Assembly: GCA_029962745.1 (NCBI GenBank) | Contig: CM057167.1 | Span: forward strand, 15,761,285 to 15,825,284 | Direction of reading: 5' to 3' | Origin: Echinometra lucunter | Lineage: Eukaryota > Echinodermata > Echinoidea > Camarodonta > Echinometridae | Length of the DNA stretch: 64,000 nt | Shown here: one piece after another, positions 38,701 to 45,572 of the stretch | How the letters are laid out: every line of letters begins with the position of its first letter | Numbering within the stretch: position 1 is the stretch's first letter | The notes under the pieces: generated by a model | What the model was told of the DNA's origin: nothing | What the model saw: the letters and a program-made list of their open reading frames with translations, nothing else | Databases searched by the model: none | Position numbers and translations under genes: made by a program

Positions 38701-41700
38701 TACAGGTATACTTCTATTTCTTCTATATCTTCTATTTTGCTCGACAACAATTTTTTTTAGAAAATGCTGATATGTACAGTACAGTAAATACGACTATCAA
38801 AAAGAAGTTAATGACAGAGCAGAGCTAGTCCCATGTACATGTACATGTACATGTACATCTTTTCAGCTAACAATCCCCAGGAGTGTTTATCTTTCTGCAT
38901 ATCATCCAGGTTTGTTTGGTTTTTTTTCATCCTCCTCTAATACGTAAAAAGAAAGTGTCAGTGAAAAAGAATCATTTTCAAAGGTTGGATTTTATCATTC
39001 AAACTTGGGTAGGCAGACTGCATATTTTTTTTGTTTCAATTATTTTACCAATCCTAGATTTTCCCAATGGTATGAAACACCCTACAAGCTACCAGAAATC
39101 CACATTATTACAATGTACCTGTACATTTACAATTTAATCTTTAAAAGCATTAATCTACTGCATATGTATATAATCAAAATGATAAATTCTTGTCCATTAC
39201 ATTCATGTATGACCTTAACTGATTTAGAACCCTGTTGCATTTCTATACATTCACTGCTTATTTCCCCTCTGGTTAACTAGGCGTGAATGAATCTGTGTGT
39301 ATTTAACCACGGCCTTCAGCAAGTTTGCTCGGCACACGTCACCGATCAATATTCAGGGGCGTTCCATTCAGAATTTAGCATTTCACTCTACATGAGGTGT
39401 TACAGATTTACATCTCTCTTTCTTTCTCTTTCTTTCTCTCTCTCTCTCTCTCTCTTGCCCATTAGCTCACTCTCCTTCCCCCCTCCCCATTTCAGTCTAT
39501 CTCTCTCTCTCTCTCTCTACTGTTCTTCATAAAATGCATACAATATACATTCCCATAGCAAATCTATGCCACATGCACACACATTGACAAAAAAATATAC
39601 TATATACACTGTTCATTCAAACAAAAAAGTCTCCTCCTCCTCCTTCTCTTTCATTTTGTAAATTTCTATCCCAAATTCGCAAAATATCCATTTCTGATTA
39701 TCTTACTGGCAAATCCCCCCCCCCCTCCCAATAACAATACTTTTGCACCATTGACCTCGAAGGGTGCATATCCCATTCCTTCCCTTTTTCATGTAGAGTT
39801 GATTGCATCGGCACCCTGTATCTGTTTGTTTGTTGTTTTCTTCACACAGTACTTCTAATTAAAAAAATGTCCTTCCACAAATATGATGGGAATTTTTTTT
39901 TCTGATAATCTCCTAACACATAATGAAGAGTTGGAAAAACATAAGGAAAATTAAAGAATTGCCAACTACATGTACACCTTTGACTTGATTTGCCGAATAA
40001 AATGATAATGATAATATCAAGTTTTTAACAAATGAATCCTTAATTATAATTCATAAGATTTTTCATACACTTCAACTGATTTCTTTCTCTAAATTTTCAT
40101 TTTCAATTAAAACCACCCTAATATTACAGTGGACTTCCTCATTTAAATCAAAGAATTATTAGGTTAATCTTTGTTTTTTCCTGTTGTTGAAAGATTATAT
40201 CAGTTAATATACTATACATTAATTATAAGCTGGGTTAGTAATTTGATATATTAAAGTATCTTTTTAAAAATAAAGCAACAAAATTTCCTATAAAAAAAAA
40301 GAAAGCAGGACTGAAGGTCACAGCTTCAAAGTTGCCAAGCCACATTGTAAATCAAATGTTAGAGTTCCTTCTCTTTTCAATCCACAAACAACAGGAATGG
40401 ACTGCCAAAATTGGCAGATCAAGCACCATCAATATACAGCTTCAAATCTGGGCCCCATTTCACAAAACTTGTTATCAATAACAAGTTGCGATAACTGTTA
40501 AAAGCTACTAAAATCTTTGCATCTGACTGGTCAAGAGCAAATTTGTCACAGAAATGTGGCAGTTATTACTGATATATAACAAGTTTTATGAAACGGGGCC
40601 CTGAATTTGAAAAGCATAGGCATCACCATCCTCTCAAGTACCTGTTACCAATGTTTTGTGATTGTCCAAAGTGTTGTGATTGTCAAGATGGGCTCATAAG
40701 CTGATGTTTAACCCATTCGTGACAGGAATTATTTAAAGCCTAATTTGATCAGCTTTTATTCTTCAAATTGGCAACACCAACATTTTTCTTTTATTGCTAC
40801 ATTTTTCCTATAAAACATCTGAAATAAATACAAATTGACAGAATGTATGATGAGAAGTCATAAAGTTGCCAGTTTGCAGGGAAAAACGGTAAATTTAACA
40901 TTTTCATCGCATTGCCAATTTAAGGATTTTAATGCTTATTTTCCTTTTAAGAAATTTCAGCACCAAACAACAAATATTGATGCAACGAAAGTGGGCACAA
41001 TATGTGTAGATTTTTTTGCTCTTTCTGCTCATGTATTTGGTATGATTTTTAGGGCTCTGCATCAAAAGTTATTAGACCAAACCACATAATGTGGACCCTC
41101 TGTCACAAATGGGTTAAAGCCTCAATAACCAAGTAAGTAAGTAAGTATTAAAGGAAGTAAATAAGAGATTAAAGAAGTGATTTGCAACATACCTCCGAAT
41201 GTAAAGGCGATGAAAAATCACTGGCAAAACTGGAGTCGACTTGATCGTAAGAAGAGTCATCGCTTAGCGGACCCGGTGTGCTGAGGTCACTGTCTCCATT
41301 AGCCCCACCGAGACCATCATCTACTTCCCCTGTCGGGGGCTGCTTCTTCTTCTTTTTCTTCTTCACCTTTTTGTCGGGAGAGGTCTTCTGCTTCTGAAAT
41401 TTTGCCAGCTGCCAGTCACAAAATGACAGGGAGATTTGTTAATTGGCATGATGCTAATGAAAGTCACTGCAGGATGCACAAGACAATGCTAGCTTTTCTT
41501 CTTCTTTTTTAACTGCCTGGGCAGAGAAAAAATCATGGAGGCCTCAGGTGAGCTGCCTCTTTAATTCTTTAATTCTTTCATTCTAAAATAAAAACAGGAC
41601 TAGAGAGTATGTGCTCCTGTGGGCGGCCGTCCCCTGTGAGCGGCCGGTGGTGAATAAAAACTAAAAATTAAAAAAATATTTTTGATATCCCTTCAAAAAT

Positions 41701-44535
41701 TACCTTGGACAGTCTCAGGTAGGTTCTAGTGCAGCAAAAAACATACTCAGCGGAAGCAGTAAGCATAATGAGTCTCACTGATTATCATTAGAAGTCGACA
41801 CCACCAGTCACTGACTGAAAAATGGCAGTTTCTTAACTTTTAAGTTAAGAAAGTTTGACATACTTAAGCCAATACTTAAGCTTTATTTGTTCAATTTGAT
41901 AACTGATTTCATTTTTATTTAAGAGAATGAAGTTCATGGTCCATATTTTGCTGCAGAAATTCTTATTTATACCACCAGAGAAAAAGTTGCATGGGGGTGG
42001 CCGCTCACCAGAGCCATTTTTCAAGATGGGTCCTGTGAGCAGGCACCCTATGTAAAACGTGTATAAAATGCAGGTTTTTGTAGGAGATTGTACTCTGCCT
42101 TCATTTTTTTGTCAGGGCATTTGGTAGATCATCACTTTTGACAGATTTTATGGGTTTCTACACACTACACAGTATACTTTTCATAAAGTATTGGTGTGTA
42201 AAGCATGAAATTCAATATTAATTTTGTTTACTTCGTCACAAATATGGCGCTAAATGCTCGCCAAATGATAGGCGGCTGCCCACAGGGGTAGGGGCGCCCG
42301 CACACAGGACCCCTAACATCGTTTTGAAAAATGGACACTACTGACCACGTAATTGGCCAATAATTTTAAGTTTGCCCTCTATTCAATTAGCAGGTATTTG
42401 GACTCTGCATTGATGGTATTGAACTATGTGCGAGTCTTTGATTAATAAATATAATACGCAAATTCCCTTTAAGCGGCCACACACCAGAGCCGGTACTCTA
42501 TACATCAGAATGTCTCTCCATCACTCCATGAGTTGCAGAGCATAAAAACTCTACACATGTATGTACTACATTCAAGGTAAATGCAAACAGGATTAGCCCT
42601 AGACCGAAGTGTTCTGTCTCTAACAGTCGTCGTTAGCCTCGTATTTTGGTAGGGTCGGCACTCCTCCTTTTTAGAGACAGAAGCGCCCTAATGCGATATG
42701 CATGCAATCTCATTGTCATGGGCACGACAATGAAAAACTACCTCAAATTAGCTTTTTTCCACCTTTATTTATGAATGTAAAAATATAATTACATACTACA
42801 GAGTAGAACTATACAATGTAGCTTACCGATTTTGTGTTTGATTCCTTTTAACTCTCCATTTTCAGGTAAATCCAGGGTCCTAACGTTAGGTCCTCTCAGT
42901 TGAAAATCTTGCAGCAGCCAACCTATATCTCTGTACATGTTCGCCTCCGCGCTTTTCGCAGGGAGATCAGCGAATTTGCGACTCGCATTTCAACCGTATT
43001 AACGAGCGACCAATACGAAACAACAACAACAAAAACATCGTTCGTACGTATATGCCCAAACGTACGTATGTGGTCGAACGTTTGAATACGGCCGGTTGAA
43101 ATGCGAGTCGCAAATTCGCTGATCTCCCTGCGAAAAGCGCGGAGGCGAACATGTACAGAGATATAGGTTGGCTGCTGCAAGATTTTCAACCGAGAGGACC
43201 TAACGTTAGGACCCTGGATTTACCTGAAAATGGAGAGTTAAAAGGAATCAAACACAAAATCGGTAAGCTACATTGTATAGTTCTACTCTGTAGTATGTAA
43301 TTATATTTTACATTCATGAATAAAGGTGGAAAAAAGCTAATTTGAGGTAGTTTTTCATTGTCGTGCCCATGACAATGAGATTGCATGCATATCGCATTAG
43401 GGCGCTTCTGTCTCTAAAAAGGAGAAGTGCCGACCCTACCAAAATACGAGGCTAACGACGACTGTTAGAGACAGAACACTTCGGTCTAGATTAGCCCCAG
43501 CTCAATTCTGCTAGAGCTACAAATTGTTTTGTTGTTGATTTTCATTCAAGTCTTTTCTTTGTTTTCAACCATTATTTGTTTTTGTGTAGGATTGGATTTT
43601 ATTTTGCATAGAATGAATCCTTTTGAGTTTAAAAAAAATTACACACCATAACACTTGATAACAACACTCATACATCATACATGTATACATGTATCTAAAT
43701 GCATATTGGCTGTCACAGTCAGACAAATGTTAGAACTTAATCTCATACTCAAAGTACAATGTCAATATATCAAAAGGCAATAGCAATCCAATTAAAATAG
43801 CAATGCAACAGCAAATGCAATAACGACAACATGAAAGACACTGAGTGACTGACACTGTCATTAATTTTCAATTTCATAATGCAAATAATTTTGCAGGGTC
43901 TAGATCTAGGGTCTACTCTAAATATATTGTCAACAAGTCAATTTATCTGTTATTTAATACTTGTTTGGATATTCATCATACAATAATTTATCTCTTTCTC
44001 AGAATTTGCTCCAGACATAGATCTAGTTCACAATGACTGACTGAAACATGTTTTCAAAAGTAACTCCATTTTCAATGGGGACAAACTTGTGTAATTGCAG
44101 GAGTCATATTGACAGTCATCAATCATTTGTGTCAATGCATGCGCATGAATGACATTTTTTCAATGCTTGTCATGGCTGTGCTTATTCGAAATTTATTGAA
44201 TGAATTTTAAATGACATCAGTTATTATTCTGAATGCTAGGCATGAAAATAACTAATGGTAATTTTCAGAACAATCAACAAATCATCGGCTTGGCATGCTT
44301 GGGGGACAGGAACTGAAGAAATCCACCGCTGTTGGTGGTTTCAGCTCAATGCGAGGCGAGTGACCGGTGAGTCACCCGCCGACGCTTCCCGCGAGAACAT
44401 TTCCACCAACCGATGGCACCAACTTTGCTGCGTCTCATTTCTGTGCTAATTTCTAGAATAAGAAAAAGGTTTAAAGCCATTCCTTACCCTCTCCCTGCCT
44501 GCCAGTAATTTCTTCTTTCTATCTTCGTCATCCAT
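10698..44535 (-). CDS. AKAP9: AKAP9/pericentrin-family scaffold gene, N-terminal 12 exons (partial)
   Basis: Twelve exons read leftward from the ATG at 44535 and join into 1957 codons without a stop; every junction is GT/AG. The start MDDEDRKKKLLAGRERLAKF, then a lysine cluster, matches the conserved N-terminus of AKAP9 and pericentrin (an acidic MxDE start, then AG..KLA.F..RK), and exon 6 (EFQTALAQRDDIIKQL) and exon 7 (LRAELDESYGNQMMLMKQQL) also resemble AKAP9 as I recall it. The family anchors protein kinase A and gamma-tubulin complexes at centrosomes and Golgi through long coiled coils and a C-terminal PACT domain. PACT is not in this window, so the gene is incomplete here; vertebrate members have roughly 3300-3900 residues. 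Eleven introns lie between these exons, all phase 0; the donor after exon 12 is phase 1. Family is confident; AKAP9 versus an unsplit AKAP9/pericentrin ancestor is not settled. Confidence 0.88.
11010..11225. mobile_element. fragment of a GGTGGTTT..CCAC-type MITE
   Basis: GGAATTCACAAAGGTGGTTT and following bases match the left end of the element at 62362. The remainder is diverged with an inner TTTAGACCACG/CGTGGTCTAAA-like symmetry. Confidence 0.4.
11367..11900. mobile_element. mariner-like MITE with long (about 200-bp) inverted repeats
   Basis: Begins TACCAGGTGTCCCAGAAAAA and ends TTTTTCTGGGACACCCGGTA, with TA at both edges. The arms pair for roughly 200 bp each, including AAGATAATACCAAGATCATT against its near-complement. 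Ends and TA target fit Tc1/mariner. It lies in the intron between exons 11 and 12, ending 25 bp from the exon 11 donor. Confidence 0.75.
11926..12069 (-). CDS. AKAP9: AKAP9 exon 11 (residues 1836-1883)
   Basis: Encodes DLKDQHEWEMEALKGELDLR through EKVSIRQRCE (48 codons) between an ATGGGTTCAG acceptor and a GTAAGC donor; phase 0. Coiled-coil composition matches its neighbours. A mariner-like element ends 25 bp past the donor. Confidence 0.82.
12285..12395 (-). mobile_element. tRNA(Leu/Ser)-derived SINE fragment
   Basis: On the minus strand a 73-nt tRNA-like head (12315-12387) has a perfect acceptor pairing GTGCCGT/ACGGCAC, a Leu/Ser-like D arm (GAGTGGTTTAAGGCGC) and a B-box-like GGGGTTCGATCCCC. 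The anticodon arm does not fold properly, and a SINE-like body follows. A decayed pol III unit, not a working tRNA. Confidence 0.6.
12747..12910 (+). mobile_element. tRNA-derived SINE
   Basis: GTGGCTCAGTGGATAG (A box) and CAGGTTCGAAACC (B box) are followed by a body with CATGCCCTTTGGTAAGG and GCCGTCGGTCCCCTGG. A different SINE family from the one at 12315. Confidence 0.6.
13072..13399 (-). pseudogene. two partial tandem copies of AKAP9 exon 10
   Basis: Two extra copies of the 3' part of exon 10 lie in the following intron. The nearer copy (from 13227) reads EAVKSVHERIMEQDQAEHV then a TAA stop, and has an intact GTAAGC donor. The farther copy (from 13072) stays open: ERKKKKIGAIKSVHEKMMKQ, DQAKHVQILK, with donor GTGATA. 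The copies begin 155 and 173 bp apart. Between them runs a shared intron piece and a G-rich tract on the minus strand (C-runs near 13178 and 13320). Neither copy has the 5' half of the exon. Probably non-coding remnants; the open copy might be spliced using a new acceptor, for which there is only weak sequence support. Confidence 0.7.
13400..13549 (-). CDS. AKAP9: AKAP9 exon 10 (residues 1786-1835)
   Basis: Encodes LEEMKADFESRIQGMKGELE through QDQAEHVQTLQ (50 codons), acceptor CATCCTACAG, donor GTAAGC, phase 0. Its 3' half plus donor and about 50 bp of intron are repeated twice more just downstream on the minus strand (13072-13399), so this exon is the parent of a partial tandem duplication. 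Confidence 0.83.
13789..14001. mobile_element. MITE with TTTCACAAAG..TTAAG termini, copy 2
   Basis: GGGGGTGTTTCACAAAGGGT TAAG to CTTAACTCTTTGTAAAACGC CCCC. Same family as 10387 but with the interior in reverse order. Confidence 0.7.
18113..18275. repeat. degenerate GGACAACTCCCCCG minisatellite
   Basis: Ten or so imperfect units of about 13-18 bp built on GGACAACTCCCC, with interspersed GAGG; the last (CCCCGGGGGAGTTGTCC) runs inverted. GC-rich in an AT-rich intron. Confidence 0.75.
20530..20584. repeat. (CT)n microsatellite
   Basis: Uninterrupted CT run. A 15-G run (20754 on) and a 14-C run (20805 on) lie 170-220 bp further right, a potential hairpin or quadruplex pair. Confidence 0.95.
21039..21466 (+). 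mobile_element. TTAA-type MITE (410-430 bp family)
   Basis: TTAATCCATTCATGACAG to CTGTCATAAATGGGTTAA with TTAA at both edges; interior collinear with 40708-41117. TTAA target and CCC-first termini suggest piggyBac-like mobilisation. Confidence 0.75.
21463..21542. mobile_element. 80-bp TTAA micro-MITE sharing a TTAA with its neighbour
   Basis: TTAACCCATTGACTACTGAA to TGGCAACAGGTTAA; related to 31242-31324. Its left TTAA is the same four bases as the right TTAA of the 21039 element. It ends 23 bp from exon 9. Confidence 0.7.
21566..21766 (-). CDS. AKAP9: AKAP9 exon 9 (residues 1719-1785)
   Basis: Encodes LDSLRTDSDKEVVARLEGMR through KHLSEISLLKSRHQSQ (67 codons). GC-rich, coiled-coil-like, with many Arg/Glu pairs and HAEAVARLRRDLEQEF. 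Acceptor CCTGCATAG, donor GTGCAT (weak). Phase 0. The weak donor lowers certainty at that edge only. Confidence 0.78.
21767..22512. other. AKAP9 intron 8 with ATC repeats
   Basis: No exon seen. CAT/ATC trinucleotide repeats occupy about 22243-22447 with interruptions; the Met-rich ORF there is a repeat artefact. Confidence 0.7.
22513..22668 (-). CDS. AKAP9: AKAP9 exon 8 (residues 1667-1718)
   Basis: Encodes 52 residues, DQARKLENEKSNLESELQQK to KRKYDNQ, heptad-rich and ending at GTAAGA; acceptor TTATTGCAG. Phase 0 both sides and coiled-coil character continuous with exon 7. Confidence 0.83.
22669..23024. other. AKAP9 intron 7
   Basis: A 356-bp intron with normal splice ends; nothing else seen. 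Confidence 0.8.
23025..27155 (-). CDS. AKAP9: AKAP9 exon 7, giant coiled-coil exon (residues 290-1666)
   Basis: A single exon of 1377 codons without a stop, from a GATATTACAG acceptor to a GTAAAC donor. The protein is almost wholly acidic, Glu/Leu/Lys/Gln-rich heptad sequence, i.e. a long rod. LRAELDESYGNQMMLMKQQL about 100 residues in, and later LMEDLKYNHEGELKRLRVQL, resemble AKAP9 segments. A motif DNKELTQIREAYEGQIARL repeats DSKELTEIRDTYEGQITRL 63 residues earlier, exactly nine heptads. A break in the helix near 24070-24190 is Pro/Ala-rich (PLGPTPIEEQ, VAPVATAAAPSADD) and probably a hinge. Other ORFs on either strand here are shadows of this exon. I cannot point to a specific PKA-RII helix by eye. 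Confidence 0.93.
27156..27834. other. AKAP9 intron 6
   Basis: A 679-bp AT-rich intron; no further feature recognised. Confidence 0.8.
27835..28002 (-). CDS. AKAP9: AKAP9 exon 6 (residues 234-289)
   Basis: Encodes 56 residues starting IIEFQTALAQRDDIIKQLSE and ending QSLQSQLRT. The block EFxxAxxQRDxIIxQLxxN is among the best-conserved parts of the AKAP9 N-terminus and is a main reason for the family assignment. Acceptor TTTCCTCAG; donor GTTAGT, slightly off consensus. Phase 0 at both ends. Confidence 0.85.
28003..28934. other. part of AKAP9 intron 5
   Basis: AT-rich sequence up to the MITE at 28935. A short ACATGT repeat precedes that MITE. The 62-codon ORF at 28572 has no recognisable match. 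Confidence 0.6.
28935..29302 (+). mobile_element. hAT-like MITE, 368-bp family, copy 2
   Basis: Collinear with 5166-5534 over the full length (CATGGTTCTCGCCAGTACAT to TCTAGTGAGAACCCTG). Flanks are similar (TGTATATG / CAGTATATG) but not an exact 8-bp duplication. Confidence 0.75.
29465..29530 (-). CDS. AKAP9: AKAP9 exon 5 (22 codons, residues 212-233)
   Basis: The segment encodes PDPLTPDREAEYKAAIEQYN followed by LK, between a TTTTCCAG acceptor and a GTAAAC donor, phase 0. The DREAEYKAAIEQYNLK helix runs directly into the exon 6 helix, which supports the junction. Short and symmetric, so skippable in frame. Confidence 0.75.
29531..30858. other. AKAP9 intron 4
   Basis: No exon seen; contains the TTAA-type fragment at 30262 and short ACATGT tracts. 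The patch 29850-29915 resembles 37150-37205 (a shared old repeat). Confidence 0.6.
30262..30458 (-). mobile_element. TTAA-type MITE fragment, reverse orientation
   Basis: Reverse copy of the 410-bp family: GTTGCCAATTTGAAGAAGAA AAGCTGATCAAATAAGGC to CCTGTCATGAATGGGTCAA, where the terminal TTAA has mutated. The other half is rearranged or lost. Confidence 0.6.
30859..31191 (-). CDS. AKAP9: AKAP9 exon 4 (residues 101-211)
   Basis: Follows a TTTAATGCAG acceptor and ends at GTAAGT; 111 codons, phase 0. It starts with a Ser/Asp linker (DSDSHLDAASPVHN). A short coiled coil follows (RILELEETLEGKELAIRQMQ to EAQDHAQSMQ), resembling the first helix of AKAP9 (MESELAGKQQEIEELNRELEE in outline). Next comes a QAQA repeat and a Gly/Ala-rich, His-rich flexible end. 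The low-complexity tail is probably lineage-specific. Confidence 0.82.
31242..31324. mobile_element. 83-bp TTAA micro-MITE
   Basis: TTAACCTGTCGACTACTGAA to GTAACAGGTTAA, flanked by TTAA. Lies just upstream of exon 4 in intron 3. Confidence 0.7.
32293..32825. mobile_element. foldback element, about 200-bp arms
   Basis: The left side (AGCATTCTAAAAAAGAAATG AGCAAAATCAGTCAAAG) is mirrored on the right (CTTTGACCGATTTTGCTCAT TTCTTTTTTAAAATGCTG). Pairing runs inward through CAAATTGGCAACACTGATGA to near 32480/32600. The right flank ends GGGGTGGACTTTCCCTTTAA; the left equivalent has decayed. Confidence 0.7.
33553..33716. mobile_element. GGGCCC/TTTCATAAA MITE, copy 1
   Basis: GGGTCCTGTTTCATAAAT to TTTTTATGAAACGGGGGCC, with interior TTGCATCTGATTGGCTGAGG also found at 40452, 62071 and 63207. 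Confidence 0.65.
34841..35080 (+). mobile_element. SINE (CTTTGAACCACAAGG family)
   Basis: GTCTCCGGGCTTTGAACCAC AAGG, then TTCGAATTCCTGCC, ATGTCC, GGTAAATGGGTACC-like body to GAGGCTACCCTGGGTAAACA AGACAT, where the ATT tail starts. The same family occurs at 54706, 61930 and (reverse) 46083. Confidence 0.7.
35080..35736. repeat. 650-bp (ATT)n/(ATC) microsatellite
   Basis: Continuous ATT/ATC/GTT triplets, with a regular (ATTATTATCGTT)-type higher-order block at about 35240-35350. Begins exactly at a SINE 3' end. All Asn- or Ile-repeat ORFs here are artefacts. Confidence 0.95.
35762..36179 (+). mobile_element. TTAA-type MITE (418-bp family)
   Basis: TTAACCCATAGAGGTACAGT to TTCTATGGGTTAA, flanked by TTAA. 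Collinear with 51958-52373. Its left TTAA is shared with the inverted, interrupted copy to the left. Confidence 0.78.
36893..37083 (+). mobile_element. hAT-type MITE, CAGGG family, copy 3
   Basis: 191 bp from CAGGGAAAAAAATATTT to TTTTTTTTCCCTG, flanked by TTCCACAT and TTCAACAT (8 bp, one mismatch). Same core as the 5613 copy. Confidence 0.8.
37258..37593. mobile_element. GTGGGCTTTCATG-type MITE, copy 1
   Basis: TTTAAAGGTTGTGGGCTTTC ATGGGG and CCCCATGAAAGCCCACAACC TAGCGTCTTTAA are inverted termini. Interior is collinear with 60316-60662. The 134-codon ORF across it is spurious. Confidence 0.72.
37784..37819 (-). CDS. AKAP9: AKAP9 exon 3 (12-codon micro-exon, residues 89-100)
   Basis: A 36-nt open segment encoding AEQSFDAESVGE lies between a TTTTCACCAG acceptor and a GTAAGC donor, phase 0 at both ends. 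The acidic Ser-rich composition continues that of exon 2. Being short and symmetric it can be skipped without changing frame, so it may be a cassette exon. The call rests on splice signals and frame only. Confidence 0.65.
37820..40707. other. part of AKAP9 intron 2
   Basis: No exon seen. Contains ACATGT tracts (38488, 38832-38857), pyrimidine repeats (39415-39520) and the MITE at 40452. Confidence 0.6.
40452..40603. mobile_element. GGGCCC/TTTCATAAA MITE, copy 2
   Basis: GGGCCCCATTTCACAAAACT TGTTATC to ATAACAAGTTTTATGAAACG GGGCCC: a clean 27-bp inverted terminus pair. Confidence 0.75.
40708..41117 (+). mobile_element. TTAA-type MITE (410-bp family), best copy
   Basis: TTAACCCATTCGTGACAG to CTCTGTCACAAATGGGTTAA, with TTAA at both edges. 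Lies in AKAP9 intron 2, 76 bp from exon 2. Confidence 0.8.
41193..41408 (-). CDS. AKAP9: AKAP9 exon 2 (residues 17-88)
   Basis: Begins after a GGCAG acceptor with LAKFQKQKTSPDKK, followed by eight lysines broken by a valine (a possible nuclear or nucleic-acid-binding basic patch). It then becomes acidic and Ser/Gly-rich (DGLGGANGDSDLSTPGPLSD) and ends SPLHSE before GTATGT. It is 72 codons, phase 0 at both ends. Family members have the same order: LAxF, basic run, then low-complexity linker. Confidence 0.85.
41409..42590. other. AKAP9 intron 1 with scattered GGCCGCTCAC words
   Basis: No exon seen. Contains repeated CpG-rich words such as GGCGGCCG, GTGAGCGGCCGG (41630), GGCCGCTCACCAGAGCC (42000) and AAGCGGCCACACACCAGAGCC (42474), in both orientations, possibly remains of an old repeat. 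Confidence 0.45.
42600..43488. mobile_element. 889-bp near-perfect foldback element with 9-bp TSD (Mutator-like)
   Basis: Arms 42600-42996 and 43093-43488 are almost exact reverse complements; the ends TAGACCGAAGTGTTCTGTCT / AGACAGAACACTTCGGTCTA are perfect. GATTAGCCC occurs directly at both sides (42591-42599 and 43489-43497). Very long inverted termini with a 9-bp duplication are typical of Mutator-like elements. The 96-bp centre also folds imperfectly. It lies in AKAP9 intron 1. No transposase coding. Confidence 0.82.
44280..44450. promoter_or_regulatory. CpG-richer island in AKAP9 intron 1
   Basis: A short GC-rich stretch just inside intron 1 with an imperfect palindrome (GAAATCCACCGCTGTTGGTGGTTTC in outline) and a TGAGTCA word (AP-1 consensus). 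It may belong to the promoter-proximal region. Only composition and motif support this. Confidence 0.25.
44488..44535 (-). CDS. AKAP9: AKAP9 exon 1 (start codon, residues 1-16)
   Basis: The exon encodes MDDEDRKKKLLAGRER and ends at a GTAAGG donor (phase 0). The context AAAATGG is a fair animal start context. The acidic then basic start followed by AGxxxLAxF across the junction is the diagnostic N-terminus of the AKAP9/pericentrin family. Any 5' UTR lies immediately to the right and cannot be delimited. Confidence 0.85.
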
Positions 44536-44638
44536 TTTACACCAGCATCATCACAAATGATAGTAATCGTCATAACATTTCCTAGCGTCCGGTCTGCTCC
44601 ACCGACACTTGACAGTTATTCGACGTGGAAGTTATAAC

Positions 44639-44737
44639 ATGGCTGACGAAAACGCGATCACAAACCTGTGTGATCGCGACCGATCGCGACCGCAGCTGAA
44701 CTTTGAGCTTCAAAATGATATAATGCATTCAACCTAG
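44639..44737 (+). other. short ORF and inverted repeat in AKAP9 upstream region
   Basis: Just upstream of the AKAP9 start, on the opposite strand, AACATGG opens a 32-codon ORF (MADENAITNLCDRDRSRPQL, then NFELQNDIMHST). It contains a perfect 9-bp inverted repeat GCGATCACA/TGTGATCGC (44654-44677) and a GATCGCGACC direct repeat. The CpG-rich stretch 44580-44700 is likely the AKAP9 promoter. The ORF has no recognised family and may be chance or the first exon of a divergent transcript. Confidence 0.3.
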
Positions 44738-45116
44738 ATGGCAGCAATGCACAAATTGAAGTGAATCTTTATTCAGATCGTTTAATTTAATATATTGAAC
44801 TAATTATAGTTCTAATTTGCATAGAAGATATGAAGAGTTTGTTCGCGGGGGCCGCTCACAAGAGTGATAGGTTATCTAAAAATCAGCATTTAAGACCAAA
44901 AGTATCGTATATACGTATATCCAGAGGAAAAAGGTCTTCTTTGTTCTTACCCTAAATGAAATCCCACATTCGCTTTTTTTTTCTTCAAGTTTTTCCACCA
45001 AAGTCAAAGAGGTTCAGTACTATTATATCTCCTTTAATTTTATCATGTGCAACTCTTTATCACATATGACAGAATATATTTCCTTCAGTTTCTCTCTCCT
45101 TTAGTTTCTCGCTATT

Positions 45117-45117
<1 letters not shown>

Positions 45118-45147
<30 letters not shown>

Positions 45148-45409
45148 GTCTCTCTCTCTCTCTCTCTCTGTTTCTCGCGGCATCGCATTGCTTCTCATGC
45201 ACTATTTCTCCTCTTTCTCTTTCTGTATCAATGAAGACTCATTCCCCCCCCCCCCCCATTCTCTCTCCCTCTCCCTCTCTCGCGCACACTCTTTCTCTCT
45301 CCCTATCTCTCTTTCATGCATTTTACTGCTCTTTATATTTTTTCCTCTTCCTTTATTTGTATTAGTGAATACTCCTTCCCCCTATGATTATCTGTCGATC
45401 TCTCACCCG

Positions 45410-45475
<66 letters not shown>

Positions 45476-45496
45476 GTTTTCTATGTATAGTAATAA

Positions 45497-45544
<48 letters not shown>

Positions 45545-45572
45545 AATAATAATAATAATAATAATAATGATA
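45118..45572. repeat. CT and ATG/ATA microsatellite cluster
   Basis: (CT)n at 45118-45175 and about 45415-45472, then (GAT)n/(AAT)n at 45496-45572. Repeat-peptide ORFs here are artefacts. Confidence 0.93.
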
